The translations under genes and the position numbers were made by a program. From positions 1-63,204 of the forward strand of contig OMZP01000006.1 of the NCBI GenBank assembly GCA_900315585.1: a stretch of DNA of 63,204 bases, written 5' to 3'. Origin of the DNA: an uncultured Eubacteriales bacterium. Its GTDB lineage: Bacteria; Bacillota; Clostridia; Christensenellales; Aristaeellaceae. Below, piece by piece: positions 43,680 through 50,622 of the stretch; position 1 is the first letter of the stretch, and every line of letters begins with the position of its first letter. The notes beneath the pieces were generated by a model. The model did not search any database, was not told the DNA's origin, and saw nothing but the letters and a program-made list of their open reading frames with translations.

Positions 43680-44081
43680 TCAGACCCGCAGCTGGGAGCG
43701 CAGGGCCTCCTGGAGCACCTGGGAGAAGTTGACGCCCCGCTCCAGGGCAGCGGCGTTCAGCCAGGCAGGCAGGGTGACGGTGCGGTTGACGGAGCGGTTG
43801 ACGTGGGCCAAGCGCACGGCGGGCATGTACACGTCCACCAGCACGGCGCGCTCGTTGGCCTCCAGCCGCACGTCCTTCAGCGCAGTGGGGGCGGGAATGG
43901 CTTCGCCGTCCTCCTCCAGCCCAGCCATGGTCAGCCCCAGCAGCTCGCGGGCGGAGACCAGGGCGTCGTCGTCGTTCTCGCCGCTGGTGGCCACGTCCAG
44001 GTCGGGGAACACCACGGAGATCTCCTCGCCGTCCTCATAGCCAAACACGGCGGGATAGAAGTAGCGATCTGCCTTTTTCAT
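43680..44081 (-). CDS. hicB: HicB-type antitoxin
   Basis: A 133-residue protein starting at ATG 44081. The N-terminal half is the HicB partial RNase-H fold (YPAVFGYEDGEEISVVFPDL, then GENDDDALVSARELLGLTMAGLEEDGE). The C-terminal NRTVTLPAWLNAAALERGVNFS is a ribbon-helix-helix DNA-binding segment. It binds and neutralises HicA and represses the operon. It lies 26 bp downstream of hicA. Confidence 0.9.
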   Translation of the reverse strand: MKKADRYFYPAVFGYEDGEEISVVFPDLDVATSGENDDDALVSARELLGLTMAGLEEDGEAIPAPTALKDVRLEANERAVLVDVYMPAVRLAHVNRSVNRTVTLPAWLNAAALERGVNFSQVLQEALRSQLRV

Positions 44082-44107
44082 ATTGAAACCCCTTTCGGGG
44101 GCTGCGG

Positions 44108-44305
44108 TCAACGGAACCGCAGCCCGGATTGTCGTTCGATGGAGTCGAGGGTCTTTCTCGGAATGCTCTTGCAGGGGGCCTTCACGGTGACGCGGCCCTT
44201 TTTCATGGGGTGCTTGAACTGGTGGTGGCTGCCCTCGCAGTTGACCTCAACCCAGCCGTCCCGCTTGAGCTCTGCGATCACCTCTCTGCCGGACCATTGT
44301 CTCAT
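44108..44305 (-). CDS. hicA: HicA-type mRNA interferase toxin
   Basis: A 65-residue toxin. ATG 44305 has AGGAGGG upstream. GREVIAELKRDGWVEVNCEGSHHQFKHP carries the conserved dsRBD-like fold and the catalytic histidine within the GSHHQF motif; KGRVTVKAPCKSIPRKTLDSI completes it. Toxin-first order is normal for hicAB. It stabilises the element in the host or acts against phage. Confidence 0.9.
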   Translation of the reverse strand: MRQWSGREVIAELKRDGWVEVNCEGSHHQFKHPMKKGRVTVKAPCKSIPRKTLDSIERQSGLRFR

Positions 44306-44329
44306 GTGCCTTTCCCTCCTGACAGGAAT

Positions 44330-44358
44330 AGTATAACACATATAATAGTATTTGTCAA
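44330..44358 (-). promoter_or_regulatory. hicAB promoter
   Basis: On the minus strand TTGACA (44353-44358), 17-nt spacer, TATACT (44330-44335). Confidence 0.75.
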
Positions 44359-44407
44359 TAGGAAACTGCGAATATTTTTATATTTGTTGTTGAGATGAGC
44401 TGGGCGG

Positions 44408-44437
44408 GGAACAGGGCTTTGCCGACATCGACCATTT
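44408..44437. repeat. 30-bp direct repeat bounding the cargo cassette, left copy
   Basis: Starts GGAACAGGGCTTTGCCGACA. It matches 46051-46080 at 29 of 30 positions. The right copy is the 3' part of the repressor gene (encoding MVDVGKALFP). The left copy encodes the same peptide directly after the channel stop codon (TAAATG), as a gene fragment ending at 44356. Confidence 0.8.
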
Positions 44438-45239
44438 AAGGATCCAGCTTATGTCCGCAATAGGGGCAATATTGTTTAGCTGCTTCCTGATCCGTGCCGC
44501 GCTTGCTGATGGCGCTGGAGAAGCCGCCTGCGATGATGCCGGTGGGAATGGCAATGATGCCGATCCCAACCAGGCTTATGACCGACGCAAAAAAGCGCCC
44601 TACAGTGGTGACCGGGTAGACATCACCATAACCCACAGTAGTGAGCGTACAGATGGCCCACCACAGCGAAGCGATGACGTTTGGGAATTGCTCGGGCTGG
44701 ACAGGGTTTTCCACCGTGTACATGATGATCGCGCTGAAGAGCATGACGAACAGACACAGCACCACCGAGATCACCAGTTGTGCAGCCGATTCGCGCAAGA
44801 CCTCGACGATCACGCTGAGAGCATCGAAATAGCGTCCCAGTTTGAATACGCGCAGAAGTCTGAACAGCCTGAGCAGGCGCACCATGCGCAAAAAGCGGAA
44901 GTCCGCCGCCACGAAGGGCAGATAAAACGGCAGGATAGCCAGAAGGTCTATGATGGCCATGAACGACAGCACATATTTCAGCCGTGGGTGCTTCGCTTCG
45001 GGATAGAGCAGGTCCGCTGTCCAGATGCGCAGCAGATATTCCACTGTGAACACGGTGACCGTCACAACCTCGAAGGCGTGAAACACACCGCCATAGCTCA
45101 TAGACAGATTCTCGAACGATTGCAGGATGATCGCCAATATGCTCAAGAAGATAAGGGCCATAATCGAGATGTCAAAGATATGGCTCGCCTTGTCGCCTTC
45201 TTCGGCCCTGCTGATGATTTCAAATACACGCCGCTTCAT
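44436..45239 (-). CDS. voltage-gated potassium-channel-like ion channel
   Basis: A 267-residue six-helix channel. S1 to S3 are in the first 110 residues, S4 is Arg-rich (FLRMVRLLRLFRLLRVFKLGR, about 116-136), and the pore loop has TLTTVGYGD, the potassium selectivity filter. It ends in a short zinc-ribbon tail (CPYCGHKLDP). The ATG overlaps the stop of the frameshifted small gene upstream. It is cargo rather than a phage function: it lies in the cassette bounded by the 30-bp repeats. Confidence 0.9.
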   Translation of the reverse strand: MKRRVFEIISRAEEGDKASHIFDISIMALIFLSILAIILQSFENLSMSYGGVFHAFEVVTVTVFTVEYLLRIWTADLLYPEAKHPRLKYVLSFMAIIDLLAILPFYLPFVAADFRFLRMVRLLRLFRLLRVFKLGRYFDALSVIVEVLRESAAQLVISVVLCLFVMLFSAIIMYTVENPVQPEQFPNVIASLWWAICTLTTVGYGDVYPVTTVGRFFASVISLVGIGIIAIPTGIIAGGFSSAISKRGTDQEAAKQYCPYCGHKLDP

Positions 45240-45414
45240 TTGCGCTTACCAAAGAAAAGGTTATACCATAGTCTCTCGCGCTTGCGCCGCCGACCGGCCT
45301 TCGTCGTAGGGATGCCGGTGGCGCGGCGATCTTGCGCTTGGCTTTCGTGATACCCAACGCCCGCTTCCAGCTGAACGTGAGGCCAGGGATGCGAAATTTC
45401 TTCTTTGCCGACAT
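45236..45414 (-). pseudogene. small basic protein gene with a 1-nt frameshift
   Basis: ATG 45414 opens MSAKKKFRIPGLTFSWKRAL GITKAKRKIA in one frame; the second half ATGIPTTKAGRRRKRERLW and its stop (45236-45238) are in another. Restoring one C near 45325 (GCCGC to GCCCGC) would give a single continuous basic protein of about 59 residues. The combined sequence resembles small Bacillota proteins I have seen as KIARxTGIPTTKxGRxRK. It is either a true mutation or a sequencing/assembly error. The downstream channel start overlaps its stop. Confidence 0.6.
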
Positions 45415-45425
45415 GACGAACCTCC

Positions 45426-46019
45426 TCACGGGTTGCACTGGCCGCAGGGGTCATAACCCATGGCGATGACATCTTCCCGCTTGCCGGTGAACGCCTTCTT
45501 GTTCTTGTCCTTCATCTTCGCGACGCCAGGACAGTCCGGATAGTGAAATTTCTTTGAATTGGTATTGAGGATATAATCGTGGGAGTCGGCGGATCCGGCA
45601 GTGGCAGCGGCTGAGGCCGTGGCGGTGACGCCGAGGGCCTGCTGCATCTGATCGAGGTATTCATCCAATGTTCCGCAGACCTTTTTGGATTTTGTGCCGA
45701 AGGAAATCCGCGCCTTCTTGCCGACGATATAGCGGCAGGATTCCCATCCGCCGAGGGCCAGGGCGTCCACGTAGAGTTGGGAGACGGTGGCGGGATCGCC
45801 GCTGACGGTGTAAATCTGCGCGGCATCTGACCAGAGCATGGAGGAGTGGGTGCTGCTGTCGACAGAATAGTCGCAGAAGATCGCGCCTTCGGCGTTGTCT
45901 GAGCCGACAATATCGAGACCGGCTGCTTTTGCAAGCGCGCTTGCATCATCTTCGCAGACTGCGCACAGGTTGGCACAGAGCAGCCCAAAGGCCAAGATCA
46001 AAACCAATAGCTTCTTCAT
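45426..46019 (-). CDS. exported protein with C-terminal Ada-like metal-binding motif
   Basis: A 197-residue protein; AAGGAG precedes ATG 46019. The signal peptide MKKLLVLILAFGLLCANLCAV is followed by a central globular region, an Ala/Thr linker (about 135-147), and the C-terminal block YILNTNSKKFHYPDCPGVAK with REDVIAMGYDPCGQCNP. That block is the widespread Ada-type Cys motif found at the end of secreted nucleases and lipoproteins of Bacillota. It is probably extracytoplasmic and part of the cargo cassette with the channel. Confidence 0.75.
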   Translation of the reverse strand: MKKLLVLILAFGLLCANLCAVCEDDASALAKAAGLDIVGSDNAEGAIFCDYSVDSSTHSSMLWSDAAQIYTVSGDPATVSQLYVDALALGGWESCRYIVGKKARISFGTKSKKVCGTLDEYLDQMQQALGVTATASAAATAGSADSHDYILNTNSKKFHYPDCPGVAKMKDKNKKAFTGKREDVIAMGYDPCGQCNP

Positions 46020-46024
46020 GAGGT

Positions 46025-46411
46025 TCACTCCTTTTCATTAAATCGATTCGGGAACAGGGCTTTGCCGACATCTACCATTTTGCGCTGCTCCTTGAGCGTC
46101 ATTCGCTGCATGGCGCGATTCATCTCTTCGATCATGGGCAATTTAAGCCTTTTCTTCGTCTGTTGTAACATCTTGGCGGCAGGGGAGTTTGAGCCGAGGC
46201 TATCTGTGATTTCGTCCCAGCCCATTAGGTGTCCAGGCGTGGTTTGCAAGGCATCGGCGATAGGAAGGATAACCTTTGAATCAACGCCAGATATATCTCC
46301 CTTTTCGTATCTGTAGACAGTAGCGGGGGATTTGCCAATCAATTCTGCCAGGGTTTCAGCGCTCATGCCGAGTTGCTTGCGGCGTTGCTTGATTCTTTCG
46401 CCGATGTTCAT
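46025..46411 (-). CDS. XRE-family repressor (CI-like)
   Basis: A 128-residue protein from ATG 46411 (GAGGTG upstream). The N-terminal helix-turn-helix is GERIKQRRKQLGMSAETLAEL with IGKSPATVYRYEKGD, followed by a linker and a helical C-terminus (RMTLKEQRKMVDVGKALFPNRF). There is no peptidase (LexA-type) domain. It is divergent from the Cro-like gene across a region with four copies of one palindrome, and is the likely lysogeny regulator. Its last coding bases form the ribosome site of the next gene. Confidence 0.85.
   Translation of the reverse strand: MNIGERIKQRRKQLGMSAETLAELIGKSPATVYRYEKGDISGVDSKVILPIADALQTTPGHLMGWDEITDSLGSNSPAAKMLQQTKKRLKLPMIEEMNRAMQRMTLKEQRKMVDVGKALFPNRFNEKE
46051..46080. 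repeat. 30-bp direct repeat bounding the cargo cassette, right copy
   Basis: It lies within the repressor gene near its 3' end and is the counterpart of 44408-44437. Confidence 0.8.
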
Positions 46412-46431
46412 AATCTTCACCTCACAGAGCC

Positions 46432-46460
46432 ATTATAGCAGAGCAGTCGCAAAAATGCAA
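46432..46460 (-). promoter_or_regulatory. leftward repressor promoter with overlapping operator O1
   Basis: On the minus strand TTGCAT (46455-46460), 17-nt spacer, TATAAT (46432-46437). Operator O1 (TCGCAAAAATGCAA, 46447-46460) covers the -35 box. Confidence 0.7.
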
Positions 46461-46478
46461 CACACAAAGAAAAGAAAA

Positions 46479-46492
46479 TTGCAAAAATGCAA
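46479..46492. promoter_or_regulatory. operator O2
   Basis: TTGCAAAAATGCAA, the most divergent half-sites of the set, midway between the two promoters. Confidence 0.65.
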
Positions 46493-46501
46493 ATTTAGGT
46501 A

Positions 46502-46530
46502 TTGACAAGTCGCATTAATGCGAGTATACT
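46502..46530 (+). promoter_or_regulatory. rightward (cro-like) promoter with embedded operator O3
   Basis: TTGACA (46502-46507), 17-nt spacer, TATACT (46525-46530). O3 (TCGCATTAATGCGA, 46510-46523) is a perfect palindrome filling the spacer, so repressor bound there would block RNA polymerase. Confidence 0.8.
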
Positions 46531-46540
46531 GTGAGTGTAA

Positions 46541-46554
46541 TCGCAAATATGCGA
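46541..46554. promoter_or_regulatory. operator O4
   Basis: TCGCAAATATGCGA, just downstream of the rightward start point and before the ribosome site of the Cro-like gene. Confidence 0.75.
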
Positions 46555-46574
46555 GAAACAAAGGAGGGAAAAGC

Positions 46575-46793
46575 GTGGTAAATGTGATCCGATTGCAGAA
46601 CGCGCTGAAGAAATGTGCGGTTTCCTATGAAGAAGCGGCCCGTGCCATTGGCGTAGATCGTTCTACGTTCTACAGGCGAGTGCAGAGAGAAGGCGCGAAA
46701 TTCACGGTCGAAGAGGTCGAAAGACTTAGCGTCTTGCTCAAGCTCTCTTCGCAGGAGATGCAGGACATTTTTTTTGACAGGGAACTCGCATAA
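46575..46793 (+). CDS. Cro-like small DNA-binding protein
   Basis: A 72-residue protein from GTG 46575 with AAGGAGGG at 46561-46568. The helix-turn-helix is YEEAARAIGVDRSTFYRRVQ, followed by a second helical pair (TVEEVERLSVLLKLSSQEMQDIFF). Position, size and divergence from the CI-like gene argue for a Cro-type antagonist. A fifth operator copy overlaps its stop codon. Confidence 0.8.
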   Translation: MVNVIRLQNALKKCAVSYEEAARAIGVDRSTFYRRVQREGAKFTVEEVERLSVLLKLSSQEMQDIFFDRELA

Positions 46794-46799
46794 ATGCGA
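46786..46799. promoter_or_regulatory. operator O5 overlapping the cro-like stop codon
   Basis: TCGCATAAATGCGA, matching the O3/O4 consensus, at the end of the Cro-like gene and upstream of the small membrane gene. It could be a roadblock site or control a further promoter. Confidence 0.6.
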
Positions 46800-46832
46800 G
46801 ATTTAACAATCAGCATGATCGGAGGTGAGAGA

Positions 46833-47015
46833 GTGACCGCATTTTCCGAATGGATGAACCAGATGATGACGTTAGTGTTCCGATGGACGCCAACGCTGGC
46901 CTATGGTTGCTTGATTCTTGTGTTTGGCATCCGCATTTTTGAGGATGATGGATTGATTCCAAGAGTAGCCTTACCGATCTGCGTCTATCTCTTCATCTGC
47001 TCGTTAACCAGCTAA
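46833..47015 (+). CDS. 60-residue membrane protein
   Basis: GTG 46833 has GGAGG at 46821-46825. Two hydrophobic segments (TPTLAYGCLILVFGIRIF and VALPICVYLFICSLTS) flank an acidic EDDG turn. No family is recognised. Its 3' end overlaps the opposing gene by 23 bp. The upstream context CATGATCGGAGGTGAGA is repeated before the small membrane gene at 48071. Confidence 0.5.
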   Translation: MTAFSEWMNQMMTLVFRWTPTLAYGCLILVFGIRIFEDDGLIPRVALPICVYLFICSLTS

Positions 47016-47619
47016 GGAAAAGAAAGGATAGAGATAAGGCGAGGCAAGGCACGATCATTTCAGGTTTTCCTTCGGCTATGGATTGTGCGGCCGCGAGAAA
47101 ACTGAGGAACGAGACCATCATGAACGCAAAGGCAAGCAGCAGTTTTGCCAGGATGAGGATGATAGGGACGATCGCGAACCGCGGTTTATAATTTTGCGCT
47201 CGGTAGGAGATGGAACGCCTGGGGATATTGTTCCACCGACTGAGGCGATCATATTCCGCTGAAACCCTTTTGCAGAGAACGTTCCACTCTCGAACGAACG
47301 AAAGGTGGTTAACAGTAAGCGATCGGAAGGAGCGGAGTTTACCGCCTGCCAGCAACGGAGCCGATGCGATCAGATCAGATACTTTTTGAACAGTAGCACG
47401 ATCGGGATCTTGCGCATTACGCATCATAGTAGGTTCAACGAGCTCGAAGAGCGGAGCAATCATTTTTCGAAGGCGGCGGAGTGTGAAGTCAGAACGGCGG
47501 TAAGTCATGAACGAGATAACAGCGACAGCCGCAGATATGACGAGCGCGAGAGCGGAGCCGGTACTACTTGGAAATATGTCCGCGAAGGTGTTTAAAGTAC
47601 TGGAGACGTCTTTAAACAT
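46993..47619 (-). CDS. membrane protein of unknown function
   Basis: A 208-residue protein from ATG 47619 (AAAGGTGG upstream; a TATAAT lies further upstream at the divergent end). One N-terminal helix (SALALVISAAVAVISFMTY), a soluble basic middle (FTLRRLRKM; REWNVLCKRVSAEYDRLSRW) and two C-terminal helices. No family is recognised. The base composition is less GC-rich than the chromosome around it, as for the other early genes of the element. Immunity or superinfection exclusion is only a guess from position. Confidence 0.55.
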   Translation of the reverse strand: MFKDVSSTLNTFADIFPSSTGSALALVISAAVAVISFMTYRRSDFTLRRLRKMIAPLFELVEPTMMRNAQDPDRATVQKVSDLIASAPLLAGGKLRSFRSLTVNHLSFVREWNVLCKRVSAEYDRLSRWNNIPRRSISYRAQNYKPRFAIVPIILILAKLLLAFAFMMVSFLSFLAAAQSIAEGKPEMIVPCLALSLSFLFLSWLTSR

Positions 47620-47742
47620 AAGAATCGACCACCTTTCGAGACGATTATACCACACGCGCCGAGGACGGTGCAACCAAAGCGTTTTTGGAAATAAAACGGA
47701 GCTGCACTTTTGTGTACAGCTCCGCGAGAAAACAGGCAATGG

Positions 47743-47937
47743 TCAGGAGAGTGCTTCGGGATGGAAAACGCCGTATTCAATAATGCCTTGATCGATGAGT
47801 TCGACGATTCCACGGCTTTCCAATTCTTGCAAGTGTTTTCGGCTAAATGCAATGGGATCGAAACGGTCTGAGTTATTCGCTTCACATGTTTCCTTGATGC
47901 GCTTTAGGCAAACAATGGCATCTTCCGAAAGATACAT
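47743..47937 (-). CDS. 64-residue protein of unknown function
   Basis: ATG 47937 has GGAGGG upstream, and a promoter (TTGTTT 48005-48010, 17-nt spacer, TATAAT 47982-47987, minus strand) precedes it. The product (MYLSEDAIVCLKRIKETCEA at the start, ELESRGIVELIDQGIIEY later) looks like a small winged-helix-type fold but matches no family I recognise. Confidence 0.5.
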   Translation of the reverse strand: MYLSEDAIVCLKRIKETCEANNSDRFDPIAFSRKHLQELESRGIVELIDQGIIEYGVFHPEALS

Positions 47938-48070
47938 TGAGATCCCTCCATTCTCGACAGGCTTTTGTAACTGACAGGTATATTATAGCATAGAACAATG
48001 GATAAAACAACAACCCAGCACTACCACTCCACTACCACAACCAATGAACCACATGATCGGAGGTGAGAAG

Positions 48071-48223
48071 ATGGGAGACGTTTCACTGTTCATTGCCGGC
48101 GTGGCACTGGGTCTGTTCATCTACAGGGTGATTGTCGAGATCACCTGTAGGACGACCCGGCTGACGATTTGCGACATCTGCAAGTATGGCAACAGAAAGG
48201 CCGCCAGACGGCGGCCCAAATAG
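48071..48223 (+). CDS. 50-residue membrane protein
   Basis: ATG 48071 follows GGAGGTGAGAAG. One transmembrane helix (VSLFIAGVALGLFIYRVIV) is followed by a basic Cys-containing tail (TRLTICDICKYGNRKAARRR). Small phage membrane proteins of this sort are common; the function is unknown. It converges on the Pro-rich gene, whose stop is 3 bp away. Confidence 0.45.
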   Translation: MGDVSLFIAGVALGLFIYRVIVEITCRTTRLTICDICKYGNRKAARRRPK

Positions 48224-48226
48224 GGG

Positions 48227-48349
48227 CTATTTCTTAGGAGGCTGCTTTGGCGGCGGGGTGGCCGGGCGAGGCTCAGGGGCACCATCATGCTTAATGACGG
48301 GTTCCTTCGTTGGCCTCTGAATCGGTCTGGGGGTCGGGTTGCTGGACAT
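48227..48349 (-). CDS. 40-residue Pro-rich protein
   Basis: On the minus strand ATG 48349 is preceded by GGAAGGAGGTGACAACG, a near-perfect Shine-Dalgarno sequence. The product runs MSSNPTPRPIQRPTKEPV and ends ATPPPKQPPKK: basic, proline-rich and probably unstructured. It opposes the surrounding late genes and overlaps the 5' part of the truncated tail gene. Confidence 0.45.
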   Translation of the reverse strand: MSSNPTPRPIQRPTKEPVIKHDGAPEPRPATPPPKQPPKK

Positions 48350-48807
48350 CGTTGTCACCTCCTTCCACGATCCCTAATCTATCTGTTTCTGGTACAAAAT
48401 CACGCGCAGTCTCCACCGACCAATACTCCGCCCGCCTGCTCTACTGCTACGAGACGCCGTCGCCCATGTTCGGCGACGTGGGCGAGGGGACGATCGGCGA
48501 GGATGGCAAGTGCTACATCTGGCTTGACCCCGTGTTCGCACAGACTGTCACCACGACGCAGTATCAGGTCTTCCTCCAACGTTACGGGGAGGGGGAATGC
48601 TACGTGAAGGAGCGCCGGGGCGGGTGCTTCATCGTGGCGGGCACACCCGGCATGGCGTTTGGCTGGGAGGTCAAGACCAAGCAGCGCGACTTCGACCAGC
48701 GACGGCTTGAACGAAACGACGAACCCTTCACCGTACCGACTGTAAACTATGGCGCAGACGCCGCGAAGCACATCGACGATATAAGAAAGGAACGTGAAGC
48801 AGCATGA
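48310..48807 (+). pseudogene. C-terminal remnant of a phage tail protein
   Basis: Homology-like sequence starts at about 48376: NLSVSGTKSRAV, YSARLLYCYETPSPMFGDVG, GKCYIWLDPVF and YQVFLQRYGEGECYV. These match the C-terminal end I know from large tail or structural proteins of Bacillota siphoviruses. The frame continues upstream to 48310 but without a ribosome site or family resemblance, and it overlaps the Pro-rich gene. The rest of the gene, and all head and tail genes that normally precede it, are missing. The stop overlaps the next start (ATGA). Confidence 0.6.
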
Positions 48808-49001
48808 AGATCATTACCAGTGTGACCGTTTTCAATGACGCGATTGGAACCCGCATGAGCGCCACCTACAGCGAGATCGACGAGGCCACGGGCCGCGTCA
48901 TCAGCGACAACAACCGCTTCGACCGCGTGATCACCGACCAGGAGGCCAAGGACCACTCGGCCGCCCTGTTGGAGTACGCCACCGAAAGCCTGCCGGAATA
49001 A
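48804..49001 (+). CDS. small phage protein downstream of the tail remnant
   Basis: A 65-residue protein; ATG 48804 overlaps the preceding TGA, with AAAGGA upstream. MKIITSVTVFNDAIGTRMSA with EIDEATGRVISDN is typical of small proteins after tail fibre genes in Clostridia prophages. Probably a structural accessory or chaperone; function unproven. Confidence 0.55.
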   Translation: MKIITSVTVFNDAIGTRMSATYSEIDEATGRVISDNNRFDRVITDQEAKDHSAALLEYATESLPE

Positions 49002-49013
49002 GGAGGGAGAATC

Positions 49014-49265
49014 ATGCAGATACACCAGTATCCAGCCATACCGAATGCGCCTGCCGACGCGGATGTGCTGGCGATCGAGGCAAACGGGATCACCTACAGG
49101 GTCAGCAAGGCCGTGTTGGCCGCGGCGATCGCCGCCAACATTACCCCGGCGGATATAGGGGCGTACAGCAAGACCGAGACCTATTCCAAGACCGAAACCG
49201 AAGCCGCTATTACAAACAGGACCGCCACCCTGGCCGAGGTCCGTGCCTACCTCGGCCTGACTTAG
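49014..49265 (+). CDS. small tail/fibre-associated protein
   Basis: An 83-residue protein with AAGGAGGGAG before ATG 49014. ITPADIGAYSKTETYSKTE is the kind of repeat found near the tips of phage tail fibres. The C-terminal TATLAEVRAYLGLT recurs at the end of the protein at 50623 (IATLAEVRAYLGFQ), showing shared modules. Confidence 0.55.
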   Translation: MQIHQYPAIPNAPADADVLAIEANGITYRVSKAVLAAAIAANITPADIGAYSKTETYSKTETEAAITNRTATLAEVRAYLGLT

Positions 49266-49432
49266 AGTGTGTTTCTAAAATGCCTGAAGCGCATTTTCGG
49301 CGGATTTGCCTGCATTTCTGTGTTGCTTTTCCTCGACTTGCAATTAATCCGGCGTTCGGGAAGATTTCCGGCAGGGCCGCCTATAGACAGGGTGGGGCAG
49401 CATGCCCCGAAATCAAGAAAGAGGGTGGACAC

Positions 49433-49777
49433 ATGAGACGAGGAACCACGCCGGACTTCATACTGGCCATTCCGGGCCATGACCTGCGGGAATGCACGGT
49501 GAAGGTGACGCTCCGGCAGGACGGCAGGATGCTGACGCTGGCGGGCGAACGGCTCTCCCTGAGCTACGACGAGGGGGATGGCGGGTGCACGGCCATCGCC
49601 TTCCGGCTGACTCAGGAGGAGACGCTGGGCTTGCGCACCGGGCAGGCCGAGGTGCAGGCGCGCTGGGTGGACGCGGAGGGCACGGCCCTTTGCACCGAGA
49701 TCGACACCGTGGGCGTCGCGCCGGCGCTGCTGGAGGAGGTGATCCTCCATGAGGACGGAGGGCCCGAAGCGGGTTAA
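49433..49777 (+). CDS. phage minor protein of unknown function
   Basis: A 114-residue protein; ATG 49433 has GAGGGTGG upstream. It is beta-rich (FILAIPGHDLRECTVKVTLR, then GQAEVQARWVDAEGTALCTE), a form common in tail or baseplate accessory proteins. It overlaps the next gene by 29 bp. The 167 bp before it hold no gene I can support. Confidence 0.5.
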   Translation: MRRGTTPDFILAIPGHDLRECTVKVTLRQDGRMLTLAGERLSLSYDEGDGGCTAIAFRLTQEETLGLRTGQAEVQARWVDAEGTALCTEIDTVGVAPALLEEVILHEDGGPEAG

Positions 49778-50012
49778 GATGCGGGTGGCGGAGGCCAGCC
49801 ACGCGGCCACGCTGCGCCCGGAGCGGGTGCGGGTGGTGCATGACGCGCCATTCCCGGACTACCAAGGCACGACGGACGTGACCCCGAAGGTGGAGCCCCA
49901 GGCGCTGCCCACGGCGGACACCGTGCTCCACGCGGACGTGACTGTCCGCGGGATTCCCTTTTACACCACGACCAATCCCAGCGGCGGCTACACCGCGATC
50001 ATAGGAGGTTAA
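49749..50012 (+). CDS. phage minor structural protein
   Basis: An 87-residue protein; GGAGGAGGTGATCC precedes ATG 49749, inside the previous gene. DVTPKVEPQALPTADTVLHADVTVRGIPFY resembles short proteins linking tail appendage genes. The function is inferred from position only. Confidence 0.5.
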   Translation: MRTEGPKRVKMRVAEASHAATLRPERVRVVHDAPFPDYQGTTDVTPKVEPQALPTADTVLHADVTVRGIPFYTTTNPSGGYTAIIGG

Positions 50013-50013
50013 T

Positions 50014-50610
50014 ATGGCTGAGAATCTGTATATCAACAAGGTAGTCTATGGTGGCGACACCCTGATCGACCTGACCGGCGACGATGTAATGGCAAGCGAT
50101 GTGCTTGCCGGGAAGAAGTTCCACTTGCCGAGCGGCGCGGTGGGGATCGGTACCTGCGAATACGATGCGGACACCAGCGATGCTACGGCGGTGGCCGCTG
50201 AGATCCTGCTGAACATGACCGCCTATAAGAACGGCGCGAAGCTCACTGGCACCATGCCGAACAATGGCGCCGTGGCGGGCGCAATCGCCACCAAAGAGGG
50301 CCAGTACACCGTGCCCCAGGGCTATCACGACGGCAGCGGCAAGGTTGGCATTGATGCTACCGAACAGGCCAAGATCGTGGCCTCCAACATCCGCCAGGGC
50401 GTGTCCATTCTGGGTGTCACCGGCACCATGAGTGGCTCCGAGGACGTGAAGGCCCAGGCCAGGACCGTCACCCCCGCCACGACCCAGCAGGTGGTCACCC
50501 CGGATTCGACCCAGGGCTACAATTACCTCTCCCAGGTCACCGTGGCCGCTATTCCCTATGCCGAGACCGACAACGCCGCCGGCGGCAAGACCGTCACCAT
50601 CGCGGCATAG
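50014..50610 (+). CDS. tail-associated/fibre-like repeat protein
   Basis: A 198-residue protein; ATAGGAGG precedes ATG 50014. It opens with VNKVVYG-type sequence (INKVVYGGDTLIDLTGD), then has the motif SNIRQGVSILGVTGTMSG that is common in Bacillota prophage tail proteins, and ends with a Thr-rich beta region. It is probably part of a tail tip or receptor-binding structure. Its N-terminus is duplicated in the next gene. Confidence 0.65.
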   Translation: MAENLYINKVVYGGDTLIDLTGDDVMASDVLAGKKFHLPSGAVGIGTCEYDADTSDATAVAAEILLNMTAYKNGAKLTGTMPNNGAVAGAIATKEGQYTVPQGYHDGSGKVGIDATEQAKIVASNIRQGVSILGVTGTMSGSEDVKAQARTVTPATTQQVVTPDSTQGYNYLSQVTVAAIPYAETDNAAGGKTVTIAA

Positions 50611-50622
50611 CGGAGGCGCGGC

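Noticed and set aside
43555..44040. 161-codon plus-strand frame opposite hicB
   Set aside because: Ser/Arg-rich antisense shadow crossing the predicted small-RNA terminator.
48310..48375. Genuine N-terminus of the tail-protein remnant
   Set aside because: No ribosome site, non-ATG start, overlap with an opposing gene that has an excellent ribosome site, and no family resemblance before 48376.
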